A stretch of 64,000 nt of DNA, taken from positions 368,309 to 432,308 of the forward strand of contig JAMBUN010000298.1 of the NCBI GenBank assembly GCA_030271035.1. Reading direction: 5' to 3'. This DNA is from Microascus cirrosus. Taxonomy: Eukaryota; Ascomycota; Sordariomycetes; Microascales; Microascaceae. How positions within the stretch are numbered: the first letter of the stretch is position 1; every line of letters starts with the position of its first letter. Below are positions 32,498 to 44,749 of this stretch, piece by piece. The translations under genes and the position numbers were made by a program. The notes under the pieces are model-generated. The model saw only the letters and a list, made by a program, of their open reading frames with translations. It did no database searches and had not been told where the DNA came from.

Positions 32498-34960
32498 CCC
32501 GGCGAGCTGGGCATGTTTTCCTTGCGTGGCTTTGTGGTAAGATATTGCGTCGCCCAGGGGGCTTAGCAGCACCCTCTAGTGAGCCTGGTGGATTTTTTTT
32601 TCTCAGTGGGCTTACTCCTATCGTTCCAGGCTCAGCTGGTCCTCCCCCCCACTGTGACGGGTGCCGTTACAGGGGTAGCGTACCCAGCTCCGTGGCTGGC
32701 CCCGCGTTGCGGGACTTCGAAACCCCACCGCGGAGGCCCGACCCACCCCGTTGCTATTTTGGGCACAACCCCGTTCCAGGTCGTCGCCCTCTTCTCCACC
32801 TTGCATCGTCCTCTCGTCCATCCAACGACGGCTATTTCGTCGCAGGAAAAAGGTAACGCCCAATTGTGCAACACAGGAGTTCTCCACGATATCCCCGACA
32901 GGGTCTTAATTCACGACAAATACGTCACCATGCACAGAAACACTGACCCTCCTCCGGAGTTTACATCATACCCGAGATCCCCGGGTCACAATGAGCTCGC
33001 TCGTTTTTACCCGGGCATTCTTTCCTCCAAAACCAAGGAAGCCAGAAGAATAATGCTGCGGTATTGCCCGTTAGATTGAGGACCTTCTGTCAGGAAGTTC
33101 GTATCGCGGCCGCCCCCGCGCGTTGGGGGGTTAACGCGGGATTGGGTAGTATGAGGACGGCTTGATATTGCAGCGCATGTGCGCTGCAACTGGAAAGTCC
33201 CGTCCCGTCCCTCTGTGCTGTCTCTCAAAATTGCGTTTTCACCCGCCATTTTTCGTTTCTTCAGCCCAAATAACGAATTTGGCACCCTTCGGCCCGGAAT
33301 GTTCTTGCGGTGCCGATGAGTGGTAGCCTTCCGGTGGAGGGCTTGCCCCTGGCTCGTAATACAGCATTTCATTTTCGTGTAATGGCGGCGACATTGCCCA
33401 AAGCCTTTCCAATATCGGGACACTATTTCCTTGGAAATGGAGCCCAGGTCGGTCCGCTGTTCGCTTTGGGTAATGGGCTCGGATATTGGCTTCAGCCCGT
33501 GGAGCAGGAAGGCTCGTGGATGACTTTTAACGCGTAAGACGGGGGCTTATTGGATCGTATTTTCCAACATTTTTCCCTATCAGGGACCAACGCCCCAGGG
33601 CTTGACTCGCCACAAGATACGGGGGGCCCCAGGGCGTCCAGGTCCACGGCCCTAAAGGAAGCACTAATATTAGCTCATTCCAACACTTACCCTATTCTCG
33701 GACTCGCAAGGGAGTTGGGGGGAAGGGGGAAGAGAGCCGCCGCTAAACGCCCCCTCTTGGCTCCGCGTCGCTTATTCTCTCAGCATCCTGTTGAGCTCAA
33801 ACGGACACATGTAGCTGGATGCACGCGACGTCATTCCTGTCCGGTGTGCCCGAGCTTGACCATCTCGGCCGCCTCTCTGTTGGAGGGAAAATAGCCGCCA
33901 GCGGCCACGAGAGGCGCCGACGCTGCCCTGGCGATTGGCCGGCGGGGCAGGCCGAGCTAGCAGGGGGTGCGCGCTGTGAAGCTCTGAGCGCTTGCGCCAT
34001 CACTCAAAATGGATCCAATGCAACTCTGGACGCATAAATTTAACCAACCACAGCACGAGTCAGCCCCAATATTGGATTCCACGCCGATCTGACAACCACT
34101 TGAGCTGGGCAGTGAGCCGCCGTCTCTGGCTCCTGCCCCTCCCTTCGTCTCCTCCGCTCTTTGGGCCAACATGAAGGCAGGCCCCTGTTGGCCACTCCCA
34201 TCGCGTCTAAACATCCGCCGGGTTCTTTGTCACATTTTTTTTTCAGTCACGCTGCATAAAGAGGGGTTAGTAGTACCCCGTACCTGTCGCAGGGCGGCAG
34301 GCCAGGCGCTCCGTTGCGGGAGGTGGACGCCCGCTTCGCAGGTAGAGGTACAAACTGCACAAATGGCCCCCCGGTCGGACATAGGATCTGAGGATGGGAA
34401 CTGGGGTGTGTCAATCCGGCCAAGCCCCCAAGGCCACGAGTGCAACGGGTTGGCCTCTCCCCCGACCCGGGTTCCTCGTCCAAACTATATAGCCTCTGCG
34501 GCCCCTCCATCACCCCGCGGGCATCCCCTTCCTCGCACCCGTTTCTGCCGGAATAGGAGGCTTTATTATTTCTTACAATACAGGAGATCTGGGCCCTGTT
34601 GATCAGCCTGTTCGTCGAGGGCGCGACACATTGGCCGAGGCCGCAGGATCTTCCCGGAACTAATACTCGGGGCTCTTTGTCGTCGACACTTCATCCAGCG
34701 CCGCCGCCCGCTCTCCTTGCCGATTCACCCTCCTGATCTCGTATCCTCTCGAACCGCCAACAACTATTCCTCACATTTTCCTTCCGGCCCAAGAAAAAAA
34801 CGCATCAGTTCTCTTGCCTTTTTTTTTATACCCGCGCCCACATCCTTTCTTCCTCCCGTCGGCCTGGTCGCCGATACCTTTGTAAAACAGAAACGAACCC
34901 CTGGTCGCTACCAGAATCTATTAATAGCGGCGCCTCCACCTCGCCTCGACCTGCCCCACG
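32498..34960. other. long GC-rich intergenic region with pyrimidine tracts
   Basis: About 2.5 kb between divergent genes. The part before 34960 (34680-34950) is rich in C/T, as is usual just upstream of highly used fungal starts. A 166-codon frame at 32579-33079 and others lack protein-like composition. No RNA gene or repeat recognised. Confidence 0.45.
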
Positions 34961-36364
34961 ATGGCCACGCCCCAAAACAAGCCGAGACGGCCGAGTCTCC
35001 AGATCAACACGGCCCAGGCCTCAACCTCCAAGTTCACCTCGGCGCGCAAGATCGTCATGGTCGATCCCAAAGATCCCACGGCCTTCAACACGCTCTCTAA
35101 CGTGTACGCCACCGTCATCGACCGGAAGACGCCCATCCAGTCTGACCCGGTTACGGCTATCCATACCCGCCAGCCATTCCAGGTGCACACGGGCGGTGCG
35201 ACAACCTACGCCGATGAGCGCCCTGCACACACGCCATACCTCGCTCATGGACCTACCCTACCTGACACTCCTCTTACCGCGCACCCCAAGTCGCCCTTGA
35301 GCAAGCCCGAATTCGTCTATCCCAGCACTATGACGGCCACACCTCCACTCTCAGCCGGCCCTGTCGAGAATAACACCCCCACCTTTAACTTCACGCCCGC
35401 CGACATGTCCAAGAGACTCACTCTCGACACTAATATCCCAAAGCCGGCCAAGCCGGACTCGCCCCGCACCCCGCAGCAAAGCAAGCCGCTGCCAGCCATT
35501 ACCACGCCGCCCAACAACCTGCCGTACACTCACCCGCGCACCCTCCACAGCATCCTTCGGAACTCGCCCCTACCCCCCTCTACGGCACGGACCGCGGCCT
35601 CTCCCAGGCGGCAGTCCGTCCGGCTCCAGCAAAGGGCGTCGAAACGCGTCGGCTACAACAACCCGCTCACCCAGACCATTGTCAACAGCAAGTACGTCTT
35701 CTCGCATGTCGACTTGCTAGCCGAGGACGCCTCGCCATCGCCCTTGTCCCCAATGGCGCCAGACCAGGAGATGGCGAGCCTCGACTCCCAAATGGCAAGG
35801 ACGAACGACAACACCCGGGACGGCGGCATGACTCCGGGGCCTCTCGAAGATATGCGCCGGAAGATGGCTGGCTTGGGAACCCTAGGGTCGCCGCTGACAG
35901 AGAACGGGGGCGTGAAGAAGCGGAGGAGGAAGGAGAAGAAGAGGCGATGGACGTGGACGATTAACACAGAGGAGGACCCCGATGACGAGGTGGGCGGTGC
36001 CATTGCAGCCATCCGAGCTGCCGCGGCGCGTGCCAAGAATTCGAAGCAACCCACACCCGAAGAGGAGTCACTGTTCCTCCAGCCGTCTGTCTACGTTCCG
36101 GACTCCACTCCCAGCCTGTGCAGCCAGGACTCCGGCGCCGAGTCGCAGGACGTCGAGATGTCCGACTCGAGCAGTCCGCTGTCAGAGAGTAGCAGCCAGG
36201 AAGCGACGCAGAGCGGGATGGAGCTAGATGAGATGACGCCGCTGGGCGAGAAGAAGAACGGGTCGTGGCCGGTCGTTGTTGGGAGCGATGGGTTTGAAGG
36301 GGGGGAGGAAGGCTCAAGGACGAGAAAGGACACGCCGGTGCCCCCTGATTTGGTGGTTGCGTAG
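34961..36364 (+). CDS. disordered, probably nuclear protein, function unknown
   Basis: 467 residues in one exon with a good start context (ccacgATGGCC). The protein is low in order: rich in Pro, Ser, Thr with many SP/TP sites, so a likely phosphoprotein. Ordered-looking islands: PRRPSLQINTAQASTSKFTS at the start; LHSILRNSPLPPSTARTAAS followed by a basic run QSVRLQQRASKRVGYNNPLT and YVFSHVDLLAEDASPSPLSP; a nuclear-localisation-like cluster KKRRRKEKKRRW directly before WTWTI; then EVGGAIAAIRAAAARAKN. The tail is acidic and Ser-rich. I think related proteins occur across filamentous ascomycetes, but I know no function and assign none. It stands alone on the + strand upstream of RRP12. Confidence 0.75.
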   Translation: MATPQNKPRRPSLQINTAQASTSKFTSARKIVMVDPKDPTAFNTLSNVYATVIDRKTPIQSDPVTAIHTRQPFQVHTGGATTYADERPAHTPYLAHGPTLPDTPLTAHPKSPLSKPEFVYPSTMTATPPLSAGPVENNTPTFNFTPADMSKRLTLDTNIPKPAKPDSPRTPQQSKPLPAITTPPNNLPYTHPRTLHSILRNSPLPPSTARTAASPRRQSVRLQQRASKRVGYNNPLTQTIVNSKYVFSHVDLLAEDASPSPLSPMAPDQEMASLDSQMARTNDNTRDGGMTPGPLEDMRRKMAGLGTLGSPLTENGGVKKRRRKEKKRRWTWTINTEEDPDDEVGGAIAAIRAAAARAKNSKQPTPEEESLFLQPSVYVPDSTPSLCSQDSGAESQDVEMSDSSSPLSESSSQEATQSGMELDEMTPLGEKKNGSWPVVVGSDGFEGGEEGSRTRKDTPVPPDLVVA

Positions 36365-36951
36365 AGGCCTTGGGTTTGGATAAGTTCTGGGTTCACCGGG
36401 GTTTTTGTTCTGGCAAGGGCGGCGTTTCCATTTCGGTGCCGTGAAAGGAATGGGACCGTGAAGGGAAGGAAAAGAGGGATCATGTAACACCATCTGTAAT
36501 CTGTCCTGCATTTGCATCCATAGCGAAAATGATGAATTTATGAAGCTGGAAATGTCACATCTTCGAGACCTCGACTTTGTATTTTGAATCTATACGCGTT
36601 TTCCGACCTGATTTATCGGTTATAAGTTACCCCTATGAGTGTACGAGACTTGGATATGGTGGCAGCTATCAAATCTTGAAAATTTCATCCTATCTCTGAA
36701 GCACCTCAAGTGAGATTTAACATCAAGCTCATATTGTCTTCAGACGAGGGAACTTGGAAGGTTTCAATTCAAGGGTAACCTCTGACAATTGTTATCAGCT
36801 GCCAACGACTGCATTGCTATCTCACCCCACTAGTTTATCGCATCGATAAAAAATAAAATATTTTGAGCCCACCGCCTTTGGTGGAGGGGCTCTCCTCGAC
36901 CGACTCTTTCACGATCAAGCTCGACGGAGCCCAGGTGCGACACAAGTCAAT
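36365..36951. promoter_or_regulatory. intergenic region upstream of RRP12
   Basis: 587 bp, AT-richer than the genes, holding the 3' UTR of the disordered protein and the RRP12 promoter. No gene or specific site recognised. Confidence 0.5.
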
Positions 36952-39900
36952 ATGGCTCCCCAGTCTTTCGAAGAGAAGATCGCCAAGATAAAGTCGCCCG
37001 GACTTGAGAGCCAACAAAGGGTATATATTCCTGCCCCACGCTGCTCTTCTTCCGCAGCAACTCGAAGGCCGAGATATCTAACCAAGACCGTATAGAATGC
37101 ACACATTCTCGGCGCCGTCGAGCAGACGTTAAAGGAGCAGAACACCCCCGCAACTCCGACCGGCTACTTCGCCGCCCTCCTCGCTGTCCTCGAGCAATCG
37201 AACGATGCCATCAGCAAGGCCGTCTCGGGTCAGGGCGACCCCCAACAGCTCAAGGTCGTCACGCCCGTCGTCTACCTCCTCGACGTAATCATGCCCTTCG
37301 TCCCCGAACCGCTCCTTCGCGCCAAGTTCAACCAGATTGTCCAGATCATATCGCCGCTCGCCAAGCAGGGCGGCGACGCTGGCCTGACCCGCTCGTGTAT
37401 TGGCGCCATCGAGACCCTTGTGCTTGCACAGGACTCGTCTGCCTGGGAGCTCTCCCCGCACGTCGCCGGTCCGCGACTCGTCACCTCAGCCCTTGTACCG
37501 TTCTACCAGGACCCTAGCCCGAAGGTGCGGAAGCGGGCGTGCGATGCGCTGAGGAAGATCCTGTCGAGCCCGCCGCCGAGTCCCTCGCTCGACCATCCCG
37601 CCGCTGAGATGGTCGCCCAGCAGGTCATGAAATACCTGGCCGCGCTACGGAGCCAGCGGGGAAGTGCTGCCGATGTGGAGCAGGCTGTCTTCCGTGCGCT
37701 GCAGCTCACCAAGGCTGTCGCGACCGGGACAGGGGGCTGGCCAAGCAAGCAGATCGAGCCTCTATGCGAGCTTCTGTTGGGCGTCGCGAAGGCTGGTACC
37801 GAACAAATGACGAAGATCATATTCGACGTCTTTGAGATGGTATTCACCGGTATGGCGGATGAGATGTCATCTTCGAAACTGCCGAGGATGATGGAGGTTA
37901 TCTCGGAACTACAGCCTTCGGCCAACGATACGCAATTAGTACCGTCCTGGTTGGCCATCGTCTCGAGGGGGTATGATGTCTCCGCACAGATCGAGGCGGA
38001 CGAGACCTTCCAGAAGCTGCCCGAGATATTCGCGATGGTGGCGAAGTTTATGGAATCTCCCTCTGAGAACATCCGCATCTCCGCGTCCGAGTGTCTCGTC
38101 TCGTTTATGGTCAACTGTGTCCCGTCTCAAGTGCTCCTCGAGCCCTCCATTTTTGACCAGAAGATCCTGGAAAAGGTCGCGAAGCAGGCAGAAGCCCTCC
38201 TCAGCGTACAATACCAGGCTGCGTGGCTTGAGACCTTCAATGTGCTGGGCGCCATGTTCGACGCCCTGCGCTGGGCTGCGAACCCGGTCATGCTTAATAT
38301 TACCAAGGTCATTGGAGAGATTAGGGGCAACGAGTCGTTTAGGAGTAAGAAGAGGGCTGACGAAGTCCTGGGCAAGGCTGTCCGCGCTATGGGGCCTGAG
38401 GCGGTTCTCTCTGTGTTACCTCTCAACCTCACCAAGCCCGCCAAGGGCGAACCTGGTAGGGCTTGGATGATGCCCATCCTGCGAGACTACGTCAGCAACA
38501 CGAACCTTGCGCACTTCCGCTCGGAAATGGTGCCTCTGAGCGAGGCCATGTTCCAGCGGGTCCTGAACCACGGACAAGCTGAGAAGACGATGGAGATCAA
38601 AATCTTCGAGACCCTGGTAAACCAAACCTGGTCTATTCTGCCGGGCTACTGCGACCTCCCGCTGGATCTGATCGAGGCGTTTGACCAAGGATTCGCTGAG
38701 ATCCTCGCAAATATCCTCTACCAGCAGGTAGAGCTGAGACTTGACGTCTGCCGGGCGCTGAGGATGCTTGTTGACTCCAACAAAGCCATCGCTTCCATCG
38801 AGGAGGAAGAGGATGACTTGGTACTGCAGAGCCGTGTGAGCCAGAAGCAGGCCGCCGAGAATCTTGAACACCTTGGAAAGTTCGCGGCCAACATGCTGGC
38901 AGTGCTATTCAATGTCTACACGCAAACCCTACCCCAGTCTCGGGGTCCCATCCTACAAACCATCAATGCGTTCCTCAGCATCACCCCCCCTGGCGAGTTG
39001 ATGACCACATTCGACAGGGTCACGAAATTGCTCGGGGAGGAGCTGGAGAAGGAGGCTCCCAAGGACAGGCCCAAGGGTCAGAAGCCCGAGGATAAGATGC
39101 CTTCGACGAGCAATACGCTCATGGACCTCATCATCACGATTTCACCATACCTTCCGCGCGAGGCCTTCGGCACCCTCTTTGAAATCGCCGCAGCAATTAT
39201 CGATCGCGAGTCGGAGCCTCAGCTGCAGAAGAAGGCCTACAAGCTTATTCCGCGCCTAGGCGAGTCTGAGGAGGGCCGTGCGGCGCTCATGGAGCGGAAC
39301 GATGAGCTACAAGAATTGCTCATCCAGCACGCCGACAAGGTCTCCGCACCGGCGCGCAGGGACCGACTTACTGCCATCGCGGAGCTCGTGTCACATATCC
39401 CTAGCAACTCCCTTCACTTCATCCCTCAGGTCCTCAGCGAGGTCGTTATCTGCTGCAAAGAGAACAACGAGAAGGCGCGTGAGACCGCGTATGACCTTGT
39501 TGTGCAGATGGGCGAGACGCTGATAGCGCACGCCGGCACCCCCATCGACAACAGCAAGGTCTCGCACATGCCTGATGATGCGCCGCCTGTGAATGCTAGC
39601 ATCGAGGAGTACTTCACCATGGTGAGCGCGGGTCTTGCTGGCAGCACACCGCACATGATCTCAGCTACCATCACGGCGCTCAGCCGCATGTTGTACGAGT
39701 TCGGGGAAGCCCTGCAGGAGCAGACGCTACGGGACCTCGTGGAGACGATGGACTTATTCCTGACGTCTAATAACCGCGAGATTGTCAAGTCGGTGCTGGG
39801 CTTTGTCAAGATCTGCGTGCTGAGGCTTGATGTCGAACTCGTGAGGGCGCGGATGGCGAGTTTGGTACCCAATCTCATCATCTGGAGCCACGAGCACAAG

Positions 39901-40704
39901 GGCCATTTCAAGGCCAAGGTAAAGCACATCCTCGAGCGCATGATCCGGCGCTTCGGATACGATATCGTGCATGACAACTGCCCCGAGTCGGACAGGAAGC
40001 TGCTCGTTAATATTCGGAAGACGAAGGAGAGGACCAAGAGGAAGAGGGAGGCGGCCCGCGAGGGTGCGGAGGACGGCGAGAGCGGTGAGGAGCAGGATAC
40101 GAAGTTCGATAATGAGTATGATGAGGCGTTGTATAGCAGCTCAGACTCTGAGGCCGAGGAGACTGGGAAGAGAAGCAAGCAGGGCAGGGCGAGCGCGTAC
40201 ATCGTGGAAGGCGAGGATGAGCCGCTTGATCTGCTTGATCGGAGAGCACTCGCCAACATCTCGTCCACGAAACCTCAGCGGGCGAAACAGAGGGGGAAGA
40301 CCAACGCCAAGGTTGACCTCGATGGGAAGCTAGTTCTCCAGGACGACGCTATGGACGTCGACGGAGGCGCTGGCGCCGAGGAGGGCGCAGGCGTAAATGC
40401 CTACGTCGCGGCGCTAAAGGGCAAGGACGCCGGCAGGCGTGTCAAGGGCGGGAAGTTGAAGTTCTCGAATAAGAAGCGCGGCGACGATGATGATGACGAT
40501 GACGAGGGCGGGGAGATCAGCGACGAGCAGGCGTTCGCAGTAAGGCAGAAGCTGAATAGCTCGCCGAAGGGCAGGGGAAGGGGCGGCAAGTTCGGGAGGG
40601 GAGGGCAGAGGGGCGATAGGGGAGGAGGCAGGGGTAGGGGAGGTATTGGGAATGGGAGGAGAGGGCTGGGGGTCGAGAAGAGGAAAGGCGGCGGGAGGAG
40701 GTAA
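36952..40704 (+). CDS. RRP12: ribosomal RNA processing protein Rrp12
   Basis: HEAT-repeat export and processing factor for pre-40S and pre-60S particles, in nucleolus and cytoplasm. Exons 36952-37020 and 37096-40704; the 75-bp intron (GTATAT..TAG, CTAAC branch) joins ESQQR to NAHILGAVEQTL. 1225 residues, near yeast Rrp12 (1228). The central NUC173 region is clear: ASECLVSFMVNCVP, ALRWAANPVMLNITKVIGEIR and GEPGRAWMMPILRDYVSNTNLAHF, followed by alpha-helical repeats (HFKAKVKHILERMIRRFGYD). The tail is acidic (EEQDTKFDNEYDEALYSSSDSEAEE), then basic and Gly/Arg-rich (RGRGGKFGRGGQRGDRGG), as in other Rrp12 proteins; RG repeats suggest RNA binding and arginine methylation. The start ATG 36952 is chosen because exon 1 (MAPQSFEEKIAKIKSPGL) is in phase. 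Confidence 0.96.
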
Positions 40705-41554
40705 GATTGAGGCTCGAGTTCGGTACTATCTCATTTATAGATCTTGTCATGAAGAAAAGTATTCTCATCTTTAAACTGCAAACTTTCCGAACAATTTCTT
40801 GACCTCTAACTTATATATAGCATCTGCTCCTGGACTCCTGAACAGGCAGGAGGCTGGAGACTACGAAATTTGTGTAAAGCTTGAGACATGTCTCTCACCA
40901 TCAAACTTCCATCCTCATGGATTTACAACCTCGGAGAAAATCTTCGGGCAAGAGCGGGACCGCCTGGTTCGTGGTATAGGTGGCAGCCTCCGCGGGGTCG
41001 CTCTTCGCCAGTCGTATACCTCGAAGGCCGTGGACTGTGGCCGACGAGGAGATATCCTGGCGGTTTGTCTCAAGTACTAGGAGTAAAAAAAGGAATACTT
41101 ACCGTTGGTTCATCCTCCTTTCGATGGCTCATAGTTTGGGTGAGTAAAACAATCAAGAAGGAGGGCCTACGCAGGCTTACGGTGGACTTCGGGAGGACCT
41201 CCCATGGAGCGATTCACAAGGACGAAGCGATGTGAAACGGCCATTGAGAATTGTATCTCTTTCTCTGAGAATCTAGGAAGCCACCTTGGCTCTCGGCCGG
41301 GGCCTAATGTTCCGAAAAAGACCAAATACCCCTCGCCCATATGCCATGCCGATACGTTGTCGTTTGACCGTTGAACGCCCCGGGGAAGCCGAAATATTCT
41401 CCCCTCGCCTTGCTGTTCCTTTTTGGTAAGAAAAAAACCGTTTCCGTGTCCGGCTCAAATCATTGCGCTCCCCTTCCTCATGAAAATTGATGGTATTCGT
41501 CTCCGGCTCGTTTCAGATTTTTGTTGCTTTTTTGGGACTCGAGGAGCAAGATTT
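40705..41554. other. convergent intergenic region
   Basis: 850 bp between the RRP12 and RPL26 stops. Short open frames only; fits two 3' UTRs plus spacer. No RNA gene recognised. Confidence 0.5.
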
Positions 41555-42090
41555 TTACTCGTCCTTAGCGCGCGTCTCACGGCCCTTCTTAATCTTCTCA
41601 AGGATGGCCTCGCGGTCCTTGTCGAGCTTGAGCTTGGTGACGACGACCTTGCTGGGGTGGATGCCCACAGGCACACTCTGGCCGGTCGCCTTGTCGCGCG
41701 TCACACGGTCGACGTGGATCACGTACTTGAGGCGGTAGACGGAGGTGACCTTGCCCTCACGGCCCTTGAAGGAGCCGCGGACGATAGTGACCTCGTCGTC
41801 CTTGCGGATGGGGATGCTGCGGACCTGCGGGTTCAAGTTAGAGTCGTGCTCGGGCGCAGGCTAAGTCTGGTTGGGGGAAAATAGACATACGTTGTACTTC
41901 TCACGGAGCTCCTTGCTGAGGGGAGCGCTCATGATGACACGGCGAACGCTGGAGGGCGCGGAAAAGTGCGCCTTGCGCGACTTGCGCCTCGAGGAGTGAG
42001 TGTCTGCATTTTTCACTCATTAGTGACTCAATTCCTTTACTCGAGTTGAATCAGGCTTCGTTGAAGGGTATACTCACGCCTGGCAACCAT
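41555..42090 (-). CDS. RPL26: 60S ribosomal protein L26 (uL24)
   Basis: Large-subunit protein near the exit tunnel. Three exons: 42090-42078 (13 nt), 42003-41891 and 41824-41555, with introns of 74 and 66 bp. The product is 131 residues (yeast 127). Sequence after splicing begins MVARHTHSSRRKSRKAHFSAP, continues RRVIMSAPLSKELREKYNVR and has the KOW motif at VRKDDEVTIVRG-like positions (IRKDDEVTIVRGSFKGREGK), then VYRLKYVIHVDRVTRDKATG and the basic tail ILEKIKKGRETRAKDE. A tiny first coding exon followed by an intron is common in fungal ribosomal protein genes. CACGTG at 42208-42213 lies about 118 bp upstream of the start. Confidence 0.97.
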
Positions 42091-43797
42091 TTTGTCGACT
42101 GTGTGTCCTGGGGTTGGCGATTTGATTTGGACTGGGAACGGATTGGGAGGTGGGAAATTTCCGGGAGGACTTGTGTGGGAGAAATGTTTAATGGGAGTGG
42201 CCCTTAACACGTGACCTTTCTAGCGTTGGCGGTGGCCCTCTAGGTGTGCCGAGGATCTGCCGAACATGGGGCATTTTGTGGGCTCAGCGAAGCGGCCGAG
42301 CCCTGGGCTTTCAGCCTGACACCAGCCGGGAATCCGACCCAATTATCAAATCTTGCCGGTGCAAGGATGCATTCTGGACATAGACGCTACTTGGCCTCAT
42401 AACAGCAGGTAAAGGACATAAATATCCCAATATTTCAGAGTTCCCGGAATCAGCTCCATCCATGCAACTGACCCCAGTAACTATGGGCTAGCGAAGGCGT
42501 CTCCACGCATGTGGCACGTACCGAGTTTCCTTCTCGCATTCAGCACAGCAGCGCGTCTGGCTCATTTGTACCGTATCATGCTACCGTCCTTTCTCTTAAT
42601 ATTATCCAGTCCCCGACCTCGACCTCTAAGTCAAGAATAAGCCTTCCTATGAAAGCAGGAAACACAAGATGCTTTTCAGGTGTGGGCCGTCCAATGATTC
42701 CAGACGGACCAGGCCTGATCAGCCGTTTGTTGTTGAGGTGCGGTCAGTCAAGGATATGATCTCTCCACAACGGCCACAGCGGACACAGGAGGATATCCCT
42801 GCCTGGTATCCCGCACCTAGCGGTGACTTCATGTGATACAGCCCGCGCGGATGGGGAAGCCGGGAGGAGCTGCCGATTGGACATGGCTGAATCCGAACTT
42901 GTTGGTTGCGCAACATGCCGTTCAGGCCCAACCTAGGGAGGGAGCTGTTATCTCTCTCCCTTGTCACCCATACGATGTACTTCCAAACCCTCACCTTTTT
43001 TCTTGCATGCGATATTACTGAAATGCGCTCCTATCCTTTCTTAACAGCCTTCCTTTCCTCATGATTCCACCGTATCACCATGTCCCACTCTTCATGCAGA
43101 TATCTAGCGTTACGCTGTGCCCTTCTACTATTATTGAAATTTGATATTTGACTGTTACAGCTGAGCTAATTCATACGAGCTCGTTTCTTTCCATATCAAG
43201 AAATCGAGTGTTCCATGATTATACTTTCATTTTGCCTCTGCAGCTCTCAGCGCGATAAAAGATCATCAGACGGTACTCATGTCCACTCCTCTCGGATGAA
43301 ACAAACTGCTACCTTTCTTCTATCTTTTACAAGGTCACTCCATATGTTGAGGATTTATGTTACTCACATCCCTACACCTAGAGTCATAAGCTAGTCAACA
43401 TTGACTAGGATGACGACTGGCAACAAGGTGAATATCAAATACCATGTCGAGCATCAACTACACTATCATGACAACAGCCGAACCTCACTGCATAATAAGA
43501 GCCAGGCCACGTGAGAACATCGGTAGGTGAGGATATTTGGCGATAATACTTACATTCGACGGCTGTAACTAACACCTCGTAGAGCCGCTACGTAGGAGCA
43601 TCATGGTATCGTTTATCGTGTCACAATTGGCCCGGTGGTGTATTGTAGAAAAAAAGAAAAGAAAAGTGTGTAGGTATTACGCCGTTATGCTCTATGTATC
43701 TCCCTATCTATCGGTCGAGAAAAGATGAGTTGGGTCGAGTCCTATAATTACACTACTAAGTCTATACAGGATATTCCTTCGCACCATTCTACCGACG
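42091..43797. other. intergenic region, AT-richer
   Basis: 1.7 kb holding the RPL26 promoter (CACGTG at 42208-42213) and the COX11 3' flank, with another CACGTG at 43508-43513. The part from 43020 on is distinctly AT-richer and lacks open frames. A purine run lies near 43649-43667. No gene recognised. Confidence 0.5.
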
Positions 43798-44749
43798 TTA
43801 TCCGGTTGCCGGTGCCTGGAACTTTCCGTTATCGTCATATCTCGCCTCTGCACCGTAGTTAGCCACTAAACAAATCAAAAACAGGAGCAGTAGAAGTGCC
43901 CAATCTTACTGAAGAACGTGTAATTAAGCGTTACCGTCTTAACATTCCTCATGTTAAAGTCGTTCAGCATGTCCGGATCAATGTAGAAGAACACTGGCAT
44001 GTCAACCGTCTCCCCAGCCGCAAGCCTTTGCTCCTCAAAGCAAAAGCACTGAATCTTACTAAAGTACGGAGCCACCTGCGCGGGGGTGACACTGTACGTG
44101 GCGACACCGATGATGTCCTGGTCGCTCGTGTTGGTGGCGGTGTAGAAGGCCAGCGCCGTCTCGCCGGGTAGCACACTGACCTCGCGCTGCTGCGGGGTGA
44201 ACTTCCATGGGAGCACATCGGAGACGGACGAGTTGAAGGTCACGCGGAGGCGCGGGGCGGTGGTGACGGGCTGGAGGCGGGAGGCGATCTCGGGGTCGGA
44301 TTCGGGGGCGTTGACGCGAATGGGCTGGCCGCCCCAGCCGATCTTCTGGCAGATCTATGGAGTGTTATAATGTACTATGTTCTTCTGTAGTGGCGCCAGG
44401 GCAGGACGTACCATCTTGTAGAGAGGGACCGAGCCGTATGATAAGGCAACGGTTCCGAGGATGACGCTGAGGGTGTAGTAACTAGGCGAAGTGTAAGCAA
44501 GCGCAAGTCCAGGGTCACCCATATCCGCAAGCTCGGAACATACGCCGTCGTCCTGTTCTTCCGCTTGTAATACGCCTGCACTTCCTCAATCGTCTGCTCA
44601 GCGGTCGTCCGCTCGGTCTTGCCGGTCGTTGCATCCGAGGCATACCGTGCCCACTGCCGGCCCTGTGAGCGGGAATTGTGCCGCGCGAAGCAGGACAGCG
44701 CCTGCCGCGACTGCTGAAGCCGCCAGAAGAGGCTACGCGAGGGGTGCAT
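43798..44749 (-). CDS. COX11: cytochrome c oxidase assembly protein Cox11
   Basis: Inner-membrane copper chaperone that delivers copper to the CuB site of Cox1. Four exons: 44749-44544, 44481-44412, 44354-43910, 43865-43798; introns 62, 57 and 44 bp. 262 residues. A mitochondrial presequence (MHPSRSLFWRLQQSRQAL) is followed by a matrix stretch and one membrane helix (YYTLSVILGTVALSYGSVPLY), then KMICQKIGWGGQP and the intermembrane-space domain. The copper motif is present: KIQCFCFEEQ (C195, C197). Also LRVTFNSSVSDVLPWKFTPQQ and PVFFYIDPDMLND. The last exon gives FFMANYGAEARYDDNGKFQ, matching the usual YTFF-x-A-x-Y-D tail. The third intron (44 bp) is short but restores this end. Confidence 0.95.

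Noticed and set aside
32579..33079. 166-codon open frame, + strand
   Set aside because: No family-like motif, ragged composition and no supporting signals; treated as chance.
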